A DNA stretch of 49,450 nt from Chloroflexota bacterium (lineage in GTDB: Bacteria > Chloroflexota > Chloroflexia > Thermomicrobiales > UBA6265), in NCBI GenBank assembly GCA_023423795.1, contig JAFAEX010000280.1:1-49450 (forward strand), in the 5' to 3' direction. The translations under genes were made by a program, and so were the position numbers. Below the pieces are notes generated by a model that saw only the letters and a program-made list of their open reading frames with translations, did not search any database and was not told the DNA's origin. Below, in pieces: positions 8,385-18,161 of this stretch (position 1 is the stretch's first letter; each line of letters starts with the position of its first letter).

Positions 8385-8475
8385 CGCCCGACCGAGCCGG
8401 AGTCCCGCCGCGGGCAAACCGGACGCTGCCGGCGGCCCGAACGGCGGGCCGCGGAACGGCGAAAGGACGATTCAG

Positions 8476-8697
8476 ATGGAAAGCACGGTGCAGCAGACCA
8501 CGATGTCGGCGCCGGACATGTCGTGCGGTCACTGCGCGGCAACCATTCGGGAGGCCGTCGGCGCACTTCCCGGCGTTGCCCGGGTTGCGGCCGATCCGGC
8601 GACCAAGCGGGTCGAAGTTGCCTTCGACCCAGCCCAAACCTCGATCGACCGGATCGAGGCTGCCCTCGATGCGGCCGGGTACCCGGCCGCGAAATAG
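8476..8697 (+). CDS. copZ: CopZ-like copper chaperone (HMA domain), 73 aa
   Basis: A single ferredoxin-like HMA domain that carries Cu(I) to the ATPases and to CsoR. The metal loop is MSCGHC, followed by LPGVARVAADPATKRVEV and a C-terminal DAAGYPA, as in small chaperones. The ATG at 8476 has AAGGA 8-9 nt upstream. It lies between the two copper ATPases, separated from each by a strong GC hairpin. The loop has His between the cysteines (CGHC), as in some CopZ proteins, while the CopA domains have CASC. Confidence 0.92.
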   Translation: MESTVQQTTMSAPDMSCGHCAATIREAVGALPGVARVAADPATKRVEVAFDPAQTSIDRIEAALDAAGYPAAK

Positions 8698-8706
8698 CGC
8701 GGCGCC

Positions 8707-8734
8707 GGGGCGGGGCGGTTGCACGCCCCGCCCC
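8707..8734 (+). terminator. GC hairpin between copZ and the second ATPase gene
   Basis: Perfect 11-bp stem (8707-8717 with 8724-8734) with a 6-nt loop and no following U-tract. It pairs up a possible TTG start at 8719, which argues for the ATG at 8773 as the real start of the next gene. It could attenuate or protect the transcript. Confidence 0.45.
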
Positions 8735-8772
8735 CTCGCCCGGTCGCCGCTGACCGGGAAAGCAACGACCCC

Positions 8773-11064
<2,292 letters not shown>

Positions 11065-11136
11065 GCCTCGCCGGAGGCAGCGTCCGTGCGACCGCTCGGG
11101 CGGGGTTGGCATGAGCCGGGGGAGTGACTACCTGCT

Positions 11137-11523
11137 GTGAAACCCTTGCGACAGCGCCTTGCGAAGGCGCTCCCGCCCCGGCGTCGGACGGCGTTCCTGC
11201 TCGTCGCCTTGGCAGCGGTCTCCGTACTGCTCGGGCACGATGCGCTCATGGCCGCGGCGCCACCGGACCACACGGTTCGACCGGGCGCGCCGCTCGTGGT
11301 GGTTGGCGAGCACCAGTCGCCGGAGTCTCCGTCGCACCCTCCGGCGTGCGGGACGGCCCAGGTCATCGCCGGCCCGCGAGCAGGCGACGACCTCGCCCTG
11401 GTATTGGGCAACAAAGGCCCGATGCCGGCGACGCCCGCCGCCGTGCAGCAAGAGATCGTCCCGGCGCCGGGTTCGCCCGCTCGCCCCGTGCCCCGAGCGC
11501 TCCTGCAGATCTGGCGGATATAG
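11137..11523 (+). CDS. Small secreted or membrane-anchored protein in the copper cluster, 128 aa
   Basis: GTG start with GGGGGAG about 12 nt upstream. The N-terminus is basic (KPLRQRLAKALPPRRR) and is followed by a hydrophobic stretch (TAFLLVALAAVSVLLGHDALMAA), written here only to show a signal anchor. The rest is Pro/Ala-rich with one Cys (PPACGTAQVIAG). GC-rich third codon positions support coding. I do not recognise the family. It sits between the second copper ATPase and the DUF305 gene on the same strand and may bind metal or shield the envelope, but nothing in it proves this. Confidence 0.6.
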   Translation: MKPLRQRLAKALPPRRRTAFLLVALAAVSVLLGHDALMAAAPPDHTVRPGAPLVVVGEHQSPESPSHPPACGTAQVIAGPRAGDDLALVLGNKGPMPATPAAVQQEIVPAPGSPARPVPRALLQIWRI

Positions 11524-11587
11524 GCCGCCCGCCTCTGGCTACCCGTATCGCGATGACGAACGACACGTTCACGGGAGGCAACCGAAC

Positions 11588-12358
11588 ATGCCCGGATTGC
11601 TTGGAGCGGCCACACGCGGCGCCGCGGTAACGGCCATCGCCTGCGCCATCGGTATTCCCACGTTCGTGCCGGCCGCGGCGCAAGGCACGGTCGGGGCGGT
11701 CGACGATCCGTGTCTCTCCTTCACCGGCACGCCGACCGCCGGGACGGTCGCGGCCAGGCAGGCGGCTACCCCGATGCCCGGAGCCGCCGCCGGCGGAACG
11801 CCGATGGCCGGGATGGCCCACATGATGGACCTGGACCTCATGTACATCGACATGATGATCCCGCACCACGAGAGCATCGTCGCGCTCGCGAAAGCGGCGC
11901 AGCCGCGGCTCGAGGACGAGCGGTTGCGGGACATCGCCGACGCGATCGTCTCGGCCCAGGAAGCCGAGATCGCGGAGCTGCAGAACCATCGTGAGCGGTT
12001 CTACGAGGGCTCAGCGCCGATGCCGATGGATCACGGCATGATGGAAGCGATGGCGTCGATGATGCCGGGCGCTGGCGACATGGACGACATGGCGTTCCAG
12101 ATGGATGCGGCGGCCCAGGTCGCGGCTTTTTGCCGGGCCGACGATCCGGACCGCGCGTTCATCGACCTCGTGATTCCGCACCACGAGATGGCGATCGTCT
12201 CGTCGCGGCCCGTGGCCGAGCGAGCCGCTCACGACGAACTTCGCGGTTTCGCCGAACGGGTGATCGCCGACCAGGAGCGCGAGATCGGGGAACTGGCCGC
12301 GATCCGCGACGAGCTGTACGGCTCGGCGACGCCGGAGCCCGTCGACTCCGGGTCGTAG
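11588..12358 (+). CDS. Secreted DUF305 protein with two DUF305 repeats, 256 aa
   Basis: A cleavable signal peptide (through about residue 33, ending FVPAAAQG) precedes two DUF305 units. The hallmark is a metal-ligand-like MMIPHHE in the first and LVIPHHE in the second, each followed by a helix ending in Q-x-x-EI. Between them is a Met-rich stretch (PMPMDHGMMEAMASMMPG). DUF305 proteins are often found in copper-resistance clusters and some bind copper outside the cytoplasm. The ATG at 11588 has GGGAGG 9 nt upstream; longer upstream readings lack a signal peptide. It is the last gene before a strong terminator. Confidence 0.88.
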   Translation: MPGLLGAATRGAAVTAIACAIGIPTFVPAAAQGTVGAVDDPCLSFTGTPTAGTVAARQAATPMPGAAAGGTPMAGMAHMMDLDLMYIDMMIPHHESIVALAKAAQPRLEDERLRDIADAIVSAQEAEIAELQNHRERFYEGSAPMPMDHGMMEAMASMMPGAGDMDDMAFQMDAAAQVAAFCRADDPDRAFIDLVIPHHEMAIVSSRPVAERAAHDELRGFAERVIADQEREIGELAAIRDELYGSATPEPVDSGS

Positions 12359-12386
12359 GCCCGACCGACCACGTCAGGCAGGCAAC

Positions 12387-12422
12387 GGGATGCCCCGGCG
12401 CATTTTCGCGCCGGGGCATCCC
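12387..12422. terminator. Terminator between DUF305 gene and pyrG (convergent)
   Basis: Perfect 15-bp stem (12387-12401 with 12408-12422) with loop ATTTTC. It lies 28 nt after the DUF305 stop and 32 nt before the end of pyrG on the other strand, so it can serve both. There is no long U-tract. Confidence 0.7.
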
Positions 12423-12454
12423 CGTGCTTCGAACACCTGCAGGAGACGGCGCGG

Positions 12455-14131
12455 TCAGTCGTTCGCCGCCGCCAGCACCCGGCGGTCGGCCGTCACCGGC
12501 AACCCGTCCTCGCGCAGCGGCAGTTCGCGCTGGGCGCCTTCGGGCAGCGTCGCCTTGGCGGCGCCGACGAAATCGCGGAACAGCGGGTGCGGCCGCGTCG
12601 GGCGGGTGCGGAACTCGGGGTGGAACTGGACGCCGACGAAGTACGGGTGGCCCTTGAGTTCCATGATCTCGGCGAGCATGCCGTCCGGCGACGCGCCGGA
12701 GACGATCAGGCCGGCGTCGGCGAGTTGCTCCCGGAACGCGTTGTTGACCTCGAAGCGGTGGCGGTGCCGCTCGGAGACCATCGGATCTCCGTAGGCCGCC
12801 GCCGCCTTCGTCCCCGGCTCCAGCTTGCAGGGCCACAGTCCCAGCCGCATCGTGCCGCCCATCTGCACGCCCTTCTGGTCGGGCATCAGGTCGATGATGG
12901 GGTAGGGGGTCTGCGGATCGATTTCGGTCGAGTTCGCGCCGTGCAGGCCAAGCACGTTGCGGGCGACCTCGATCGCCGCCATGTGCAGCCCGTAGCACAG
13001 CCCGAGGTAGGGGATGCCGCGCTCGCGGGCGAACTGCGCCGCCGCGATCTTGCCTTCGGTCCCGCGCGGGCCGAACCCGCCGGGCACCAGGACCGCGGAG
13101 ACGGAACGAAGCGTGCGTTCCAGCTCCTCGGGCGTCGAGGTTTCCGCGTTCACCCAGACGATCTCCGGGTCCACGTCGTGGAAGAGGCCGGCGTGGGTGA
13201 TCGACTCCATCACCGACATGTAAGCGTCGGGCAGTTCGACGTACTTTCCGACCAGCGCGATCCGCAGCGGGCGTCGCGGCTGGCGGATGTGCTCGACCAG
13301 CTTGCGCCACTCGGTCAGGTCCGCTTGCTCGGGGAGGCCGAGTTCGCGGGCGATGTAAGCGCCCAGACCGGACTCTTCGAGGATCAGCGGCACGGCGTAG
13401 ATCGAATCGGCGGTCGGCATCGAGATGACCGCTTCCAGATCGACGTCGCAGAACAGCGCGATCTTCTCGCGGACCTCGTCTGGGATCGGGCGGTCGGCGC
13501 GGGCGACGATGATGTCCGGCTGGATGCCGAGCGCCCGCAGTTCGCGCACGCTCTGCTGAGTCGGCTTGGTCTTGAGTTCGCCGCCGCTCAGTTCCGGCAC
13601 GAGCGTAACGTGGATGTAGAGCGCGTTCTCGCGGCCGACCTCGCGCCGCAACTGGCGGATCGCCTCGACGAACGCCTGTCCCTCGATATCGCCGATGGTG
13701 CCGCCGACCTCGACGATGACCACGTCCGAGTCGTGCTGGCGCGAGGCGAGCTTGATGCGGTCCTTGATCTCGTTGGTGATGTGGGGGATGACCTGGATCG
13801 TGCCGCCGAGGTAGTCGCCGCGCCGCTCCTTGGCGATGACGGCCGAGTAGACCTGACCGGTGGTGACGTTGGAAGCGCGGGACAGGTTCTCGTCGGTGAA
13901 GCGCTCGTAGTGGCCGAGGTCGAGGTCGGTTTCGGCGCCGTCGTCGGTGACGAACACCTCGCCGTGCTGGTAGGGCGACATGGTGCCCGGATCGACGTTG
14001 AGGTAGGGATCCAGCTTCATGGTGGAGACGCTGAGGCCCCGGCTCTTGATCACCCGGCCGATGCTGGCGGTGGTGATCCCCTTGCCGACCGAAGAGACCA
14101 CGCCCCCGGTCACGAAAATGTACTTCGGCAT
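12455..14131 (-). CDS. pyrG: CTP synthase, 558 aa
   Basis: Makes CTP from UTP, ATP and glutamine-derived ammonia. The synthetase half (about 1-270) starts MPKYIFVTGGVVSSVGKG and has the P-loop-like GKGITTAS and LDPYLNVDPGTMSP. The glutamine amidotransferase half (about 295-540) has the oxyanion loop PGGFGPRG, the nucleophile Cys in GLCYGLHMA and the His/Glu pair in VQFHPEF. Length and both active sites are normal. The ATG at 14131 follows AGGAGCGGG. It lies 72 nt downstream of the MBL-fold hydrolase gene on the same strand. The C-terminal 15-20 residues are a non-conserved tail. Confidence 0.98.
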   Translation of the reverse strand: MPKYIFVTGGVVSSVGKGITTASIGRVIKSRGLSVSTMKLDPYLNVDPGTMSPYQHGEVFVTDDGAETDLDLGHYERFTDENLSRASNVTTGQVYSAVIAKERRGDYLGGTIQVIPHITNEIKDRIKLASRQHDSDVVIVEVGGTIGDIEGQAFVEAIRQLRREVGRENALYIHVTLVPELSGGELKTKPTQQSVRELRALGIQPDIIVARADRPIPDEVREKIALFCDVDLEAVISMPTADSIYAVPLILEESGLGAYIARELGLPEQADLTEWRKLVEHIRQPRRPLRIALVGKYVELPDAYMSVMESITHAGLFHDVDPEIVWVNAETSTPEELERTLRSVSAVLVPGGFGPRGTEGKIAAAQFARERGIPYLGLCYGLHMAAIEVARNVLGLHGANSTEIDPQTPYPIIDLMPDQKGVQMGGTMRLGLWPCKLEPGTKAAAAYGDPMVSERHRHRFEVNNAFREQLADAGLIVSGASPDGMLAEIMELKGHPYFVGVQFHPEFRTRPTRPHPLFRDFVGAAKATLPEGAQRELPLREDGLPVTADRRVLAAAND

Positions 14132-14203
14132 CCCGCTCCTGCCCCTTCCTCGCGCCGGTCCCGGGGCGAACCGCGCAGCCGGCGTCGTCGGCCCCGGATC
14201 AGA

Positions 14204-14842
14204 TCAGTTGGCGGGCCGCAGCACGGCCACGCGCATCGTTTCGGATAGGTCGCTGGATTTGATCGCGAGCTTGTCCTCCGGTTCCGGCGCGGCAACGCCG
14301 AGCTGGCGGAGGAACCCGTCCAGCGGCTCGCGGTCGCGGTCGCCGGAATCGGTGCGGAACTGCATCGGGATCAGCAGCTTCGGCTCGATGACCGACACCA
14401 GTTCGGCCGCCTTCGCCTGGTCCAGCGGCGCGCCGCCGGCGGCGATCATCAGCACATCGACGTCCGGCAGGGATTCCGCTTGCTCGGCATCGAGCCCGTG
14501 GCCCAGATCGCCGAGGTGGCAGAACGTCATCCCCTCGATTTCGATCAGGTAGACGGTGTTGTGCCCGGTTTTCGCGCCCTTCTCGTCGTCGCGGAAGGTG
14601 CGGATGCCGGTGACGACGACGTCGCTGATCTCGTATTCGCCCGGTCCGCGCAGGATCTTGAAGTCGCCCTTGACGCCGCCCAGTCCGTCCGTGCCCGGTC
14701 CTTCGTGGGAGAGCGTCACGATGTCGGCGGGCTGGCGGACCGGCGGATAGCCGGTCTTCGCGCCTACGGGGTCGGTAACGAGCGTCGCTTCCTTTGCGCG
14801 AATGCGGAAGCAATTGTGTCCGTACCAGCGGATTTCGGCCAT
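14204..14842 (-). CDS. MBL-fold metal-dependent hydrolase, 212 aa
   Basis: A metallo-beta-lactamase fold protein of the UlaG/UPF0173-like group. It opens with EIRWYGHNCFRIR, where the GHNCF turn is typical. It keeps TLSHEGPG in the place of the usual HxHxDH metal motif, then GEYEI, TVYLIEIEGM and FCHLGDLGH, a common late metal-ligand turn. The first metal motif is reduced to one His (SHEGP), so strong hydrolase activity is not assured. No signal peptide is present. It sits between recX and pyrG on the same strand, and its substrate is unknown. Confidence 0.82.
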   Translation of the reverse strand: MAEIRWYGHNCFRIRAKEATLVTDPVGAKTGYPPVRQPADIVTLSHEGPGTDGLGGVKGDFKILRGPGEYEISDVVVTGIRTFRDDEKGAKTGHNTVYLIEIEGMTFCHLGDLGHGLDAEQAESLPDVDVLMIAAGGAPLDQAKAAELVSVIEPKLLIPMQFRTDSGDRDREPLDGFLRQLGVAAPEPEDKLAIKSSDLSETMRVAVLRPAN

Positions 14843-14932
14843 CGGTCAGGAATCACCTCGCCGGGCCGCGGGCAATGCCGGGGCGCGGCCGTGGGCCACG
14901 CGCGGGCGCGGCCGGAGGCTGAAAACAACGAC

Positions 14933-14954
14933 GGCCTGCCGCAAACGACAGGCC
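14933..14954 (-). terminator. Weak terminator candidate after recX
   Basis: On the minus strand, a 6-bp GGCCTG/CAGGCC stem with a 10-nt loop is followed within about 8 nt by GTTGTTTTC. It lies about 150 nt past the recX stop and before the MBL-fold gene. The stem is short. Confidence 0.3.
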
Positions 14955-15100
14955 CGCGAGTTATCGGGGCAAGGGAATCCGTGGCCGATGTGCCTCGGGA
15001 GCGGTGCTGGCCGCTCTTCCGGAGCCTCTCGCAGTGTAGCACGGATGGTCGCTTCGCACCAAGGCGTTGTGTTCGTTTGCCGCGAACGTTCGCGACCAGA

Positions 15101-15826
15101 TCACCCTTCGCCGGAGCCGAGGCCGGCGTCGTCGTCCGCCTCGCCCAGCACCGCGTCCAGCGTCGGCCGCACCACGTCCCAGCCGTAGCCGCGGCGGGCG
15201 AGGAAATCGGCCAGCCGCCGCCGGTTGCCGGCAGGATCGCCCGTGGGAAGGCGGCGCAGGCGGTTGCGGGCGAGATCCAGCGCCGCGGTTCGTTCGTCGA
15301 TGTCCGCTTCCTCGACGATTTCGCGCGCCGTGTCGCGGTCGATGCCCTTGCGACGCAGTTCCTGCTCCAGCAGCCGGCGGCCGCGCGGTTGGTGCGTTTC
15401 CCGGTTCTCCACCCAGCGCCGGGCGAAGTCGGCGTCGTCGAGGTAGCGCCAGCCGCGGAGTTTCTCGATCGCCGCGTCGATCGCTTCCGGCGGGTACCCC
15501 TTCTGCCGCAGCCGGTCGCGCACCTCCCGCTCGGAGCGGGGCCGGTAGGCGAGGAACGCCAGCGCCGCCGAGAGCGCCCGCGCCTTTTCGGCGACGGCCA
15601 GCAGCAGCGCCAGCCGCTCGGCGTCGATCTCCTCGCCGACGGCGACACCGTGTGCCTGCGCTTCGAGCGCCGGCAGGCCGAACGCGAACTCGCCGTCGAT
15701 GAAGATGCTGACGCGGTCCGGATCGTGCCGCTGCGGCTCGATCTTCGTGACGCGACCGGGGCGCGGATCGGGACGCGGCTCCTCGTCGCGGCGGTCTCGG
15801 TTCGAGGGACGGGAGCGCGGGCGCAT
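15101..15826 (-). CDS. recX: RecX family regulator of RecA, 241 aa
   Basis: RecX binds RecA filaments and limits recombination. Three-helix repeats are visible: ALAFLAYRPRSEREVRDRL, then YLDDADFARRWVENRE and RRLLEQELRRKGIDRDTARE, with a further unit near the C-terminus (LADFLARRGYGWDVV). Before these is a basic N-terminal stretch (MRPRSRPSNRDRRDEE) and a small beta domain (VSIFIDGEFAFGLP) as in longer RecX proteins. The ATG at 15824-15826 has GAGGT 8 nt upstream. RecA itself is not in the window. Confidence 0.9.
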   Translation of the reverse strand: MRPRSRPSNRDRRDEEPRPDPRPGRVTKIEPQRHDPDRVSIFIDGEFAFGLPALEAQAHGVAVGEEIDAERLALLLAVAEKARALSAALAFLAYRPRSEREVRDRLRQKGYPPEAIDAAIEKLRGWRYLDDADFARRWVENRETHQPRGRRLLEQELRRKGIDRDTAREIVEEADIDERTAALDLARNRLRRLPTGDPAGNRRRLADFLARRGYGWDVVRPTLDAVLGEADDDAGLGSGEG

Positions 15827-15982
15827 CGGGACGGACCTCACCTGCGGGCGACGACGCCGACCGGCCGATTGTGGCACGGCGCGGCCGCGCGGCGGCACGT
15901 GCGCTCACGATCGCGGACGCAGGGTGCGTTTCGGGGCCATCGCCCTCGCGATCGCGAGTCCAACCCGCCATCCTGAGCCAAA

Positions 15983-16068
15983 CCCGTCATCCCGAGCCTG
16001 TCGGGGGATCTCGTCGTGTCTTACATCGGGGCAGATACGAGATCCCCCGACAGGCTCGGGATGACGGG
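15983..16068. repeat. Long intergenic palindrome, copy A (perfect)
   Basis: Arms 15983-16014 and 16037-16068 are perfect 32-bp reverse complements around a 22-nt centre. The core of the left arm is TCATCCCGAGCCTGTCGG. It lies in the divergent gap between recX and purK, ending 12 nt before the purK -35 box. Copies B, D, E, F and a half copy C are elsewhere in the window. Confidence 0.93.
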
Positions 16069-16079
16069 GTGGGTGGCGC

Positions 16080-16108
16080 TTGTGCGGGCGCAGGGCCGCC
16101 GCTATCCT
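16080..16108 (+). promoter_or_regulatory. Leaderless-type promoter of purK-purE
   Basis: TTGTGC at 16080-16085, a 17-nt spacer and TATCCT at 16103-16108. The purK ATG begins only 7 nt after the -10 box, and no Shine-Dalgarno is present before it. Transcription would start at or next to the A of the start codon. Confidence 0.6.
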
Positions 16109-16114
16109 CCGGCC

Positions 16115-17293
16115 ATGCAGAACCCCATTGCGGATCGCCCGCCGGTCGTCGGGTTCGTCGGCGCCGGACAACTCGCGCGGATGGCCTGCCAGGCCGCCAT
16201 TCCGCTCGGCGTCCGCGTGTGCCTGCTGGCCGAGCGGCCGGATGATGCGGCGGCGCTGGTCGCCCCGGACGTGACGATCGGTTCGCCGCGCTCGGCCGAG
16301 GATTTGGCCGCGTTCGCGTCCGGGTGCGACGTGCTCACCTTCGACCACGAACTGGTCGATGCCGATGCCCTCCGCGCGCTCGAAGCGGCAGGGGTCGCGG
16401 TCCGCCCGTCGGCCGAAGCGGTGACGCTGGCGCAGGACAAGATCCGGCAGCGCGCCGCGTTCGCCGCGTGGGGGTTTCCGGTTCCCGCCCATCGCCCGGT
16501 CGCCGGGCTGGACGATTTTCTGCGCTTCGGCGACGAGCACGGCTGGCCGGTGGTCGCCAAGGCCGCGCGCGGCGGCTACGACGGGCGCGGGGTCTGGGTG
16601 CTGGCCGACGCCGATATGGCGCGGCAGGTCGTTCCGGACGTGCTCGCCGGCGGCGTGGCGCTGCTGGCCGAGGCGTGGGTGCCGATCGAGGCGGAGATCG
16701 CCGTTCTTGTGGCGCGGCGTCCGGGCGGGGAGTGCGCGGTGTATCCGGTGGTGGAAACGGTGCAGCGGGACGGCATCTGCCACGAAATCGTGCTTCCCGC
16801 GCCGATCCCGGAGGCGCTGGCCGAGGAAGCGCGCGAGCTCGCCACCGCCGTCGCCGGGGCGGTGGGCGCGGTCGGCATCATGGCGCTGGAACTGTTCGTC
16901 GCCGGGGGACGGGTGCTGGTCAACGAGATCGCCGTCCGGCCGCACAACTCGGGCCACGTCACGATCGAGGGGTGCGTCACCTCGCAGTTCGAGCAGCACC
17001 TGCGGGCGGTGCTCGACTGGCCGCTGGGAAGCGTCGAGCCGGTCGCGCCGTCTGCCGCCACGGTCAACGTGCTCGGCGGGCAGACGCCTGGCGATCCGGT
17101 CACGCGGCTGCCGGATGCCCTGCGCGATCCCGGCGCGAAGGTCCACCTCTACGGAAAGAGCGCCCGGCCGGGCCGCAAACTGGGGCACGTCACGGTGCTC
17201 GCCGACACCCGCGACGAGACGCTGGCGCGGGCGCGCGCGGCCGCCGCGCTGCTGGTCGGCGACGGGGTGCCCGCAGAAGGAGTCCCGGTGTGA
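16115..17293 (+). CDS. purK: 5-(carboxyamino)imidazole ribonucleotide synthase, 392 aa
   Basis: PurK uses ATP and bicarbonate to carboxylate AIR to N5-CAIR in purine synthesis. It has the N-terminal GFVGAGQLARM, the ATP-grasp domain with VVAKAARGGYDGRGV and EIAVLVARRP, and NEIAVRPHNSGHVTIE near the ATP/Mg site, with QTPGDP late. I chose the ATG at 16115 (MQNPIADRP) because the fold begins just after it and a promoter ends 7 nt upstream; a reading from 16016 would run through the palindrome. The stop overlaps the purE start by 4 nt. Confidence 0.96.
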   Translation: MQNPIADRPPVVGFVGAGQLARMACQAAIPLGVRVCLLAERPDDAAALVAPDVTIGSPRSAEDLAAFASGCDVLTFDHELVDADALRALEAAGVAVRPSAEAVTLAQDKIRQRAAFAAWGFPVPAHRPVAGLDDFLRFGDEHGWPVVAKAARGGYDGRGVWVLADADMARQVVPDVLAGGVALLAEAWVPIEAEIAVLVARRPGGECAVYPVVETVQRDGICHEIVLPAPIPEALAEEARELATAVAGAVGAVGIMALELFVAGGRVLVNEIAVRPHNSGHVTIEGCVTSQFEQHLRAVLDWPLGSVEPVAPSAATVNVLGGQTPGDPVTRLPDALRDPGAKVHLYGKSARPGRKLGHVTVLADTRDETLARARAAAALLVGDGVPAEGVPV

Positions 17294-17823
17294 GCGCTCC
17301 CGAGGTTCGGCCGCCGTTGGTTGGCGTGGTGATGGGCAGCGATTCCGATTTGCCGACCATGCGCGCCGCGATCGACGCGCTGGCCGAGTTCGGCGTGCCG
17401 GTCGAGGTGCGGGTCCTGTCCGCCCACCGGACGCCTCGCGCGATGCTGGATTGGGCGGAAGCGGCGGCGGGCCGCGGCATCAAGGTGGTCATCGCCGGGG
17501 CGGGCGGAGCGGCGCACCTGCCGGGCATGATCGCCGCGGCGACGCCGCTGCCGGTGATCGGCGTGCCGGTGGTCGCGACCGCGCTGGCCGGGGTGGACGC
17601 GCTGCTGTCCATCGCGCAGATGCCGGCCGGGGTGCCGGTGGCGACCGTGGCGATCGGCGGCGCGCGCAACGCGGGGTTGCTGGCGGTTCGTATCCTCGCC
17701 GCCGGCGATGAGGCCTTGCTCGACGCAATGACGCGGTTCCAGCAGGACCTCGCGGAGAGCGTGCGCGGCAAGGACGAGCGCGTGCGCGCGGAGTTCGCGC
17801 CGGGTGTCGCGGCCAGGTCCTGA
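17290..17823 (+). CDS. purE: N5-carboxyaminoimidazole ribonucleotide mutase, 177 aa
   Basis: Converts N5-CAIR, the PurK product, to CAIR. Class I PurE features are GSDSDLPTM, SAHRTP and AGAGGAAHLPGM, with the catalytic Ser and His in the first two. The GTG start at 17290 overlaps the purK stop (GTGA) and has AAGGAG upstream, so translation is coupled. Order is purK then purE, the reverse of the common purEK order. Length is slightly above the usual 160-170 because of a C-terminal tail. Confidence 0.96.
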   Translation: MSAPEVRPPLVGVVMGSDSDLPTMRAAIDALAEFGVPVEVRVLSAHRTPRAMLDWAEAAAGRGIKVVIAGAGGAAHLPGMIAAATPLPVIGVPVVATALAGVDALLSIAQMPAGVPVATVAIGGARNAGLLAVRILAAGDEALLDAMTRFQQDLAESVRGKDERVRAEFAPGVAARS

Positions 17824-17859
17824 CGGTCGGCGGGCGGATGCATCTTGCACAATCATGAA

Positions 17860-17929
17860 GTAGGGGAGGGACCTGTGCCCTCCCTCGTTATCACCAGCCG
17901 ACGAGGGACGGCACGGGTTCCTCCCCTAC
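17860..17929. repeat. Imperfect inverted repeat after purE
   Basis: Arms of about 29 bp (17860-17888 and 17901-17929), outer ends GTAGGGGAGG and CCTCCCCTAC, with a few mismatches inside and a 12-nt centre. It begins 36 nt after the purE stop and is a different sequence family from copies A-F. Confidence 0.75.
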
Positions 17930-18015
17930 GAACGTGTGCGTTCTGGCCGGCAACGGCCCGACCGGTGAACCCGTATACGCGTTGCGCATTTCCTGACGGC
18001 GGCAACCTACCGTCC

Positions 18016-18096
18016 CGTCATCCCGAGCTTGTCGAGGGATCTCGTCTGTCGTCGTCACCGTTTTGGACGAGATCCCGCGACAAGCTCGGGGTGACG
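18016..18096. repeat. Long intergenic palindrome, copy B
   Basis: Arms 18016-18046 and 18066-18096 match at 29 of 31 positions. Relative to the other copies, both arms carry a matched change (CTTGTC on the left with GACAAG on the right). Confidence 0.9.
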
Positions 18097-18135
18097 GTAG
18101 GTGTGGCTCGGGATGACGGTGGGTGTGGCCCGGGG
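18084..18135. repeat. 22-bp tandem units extending palindrome copy B
   Basis: The unit GCTCGGGGTGACGGTAGGTGTG at 18084-18105 (shown as GCTCGGGGTGACG plus GTAGGTGTG) is followed by a near-identical one at 18106-18127 and a partial third. The array repeats the outer part of the palindrome's right arm. Confidence 0.75.
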
Positions 18136-18161
18136 TGATTGCGGCAATGGTGGAATGAGTC

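Larger units (their letters stand above)
17824..18161. other. Convergent intergenic region without a gene, filled with inverted repeats
   Basis: The 338 nt between purE and the kinase gene hold no credible frame. They contain the 17860-17929 inverted repeat, palindrome copy B (18016-18096) and a short 22-bp tandem array running out of its right arm. Either palindrome could end transcription from both sides. Confidence 0.7.

Noticed and set aside
8719..8772. TTG start giving the second ATPase 18 additional residues
   Set aside because: The TTG lies inside a strong hairpin and has no Shine-Dalgarno; the ATG at 8773 begins the His-rich head.
18084..18135. CRISPR array
   Set aside because: Only about 2.4 units of 22 bp without spacers, part of a palindrome. 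No cas gene is present.
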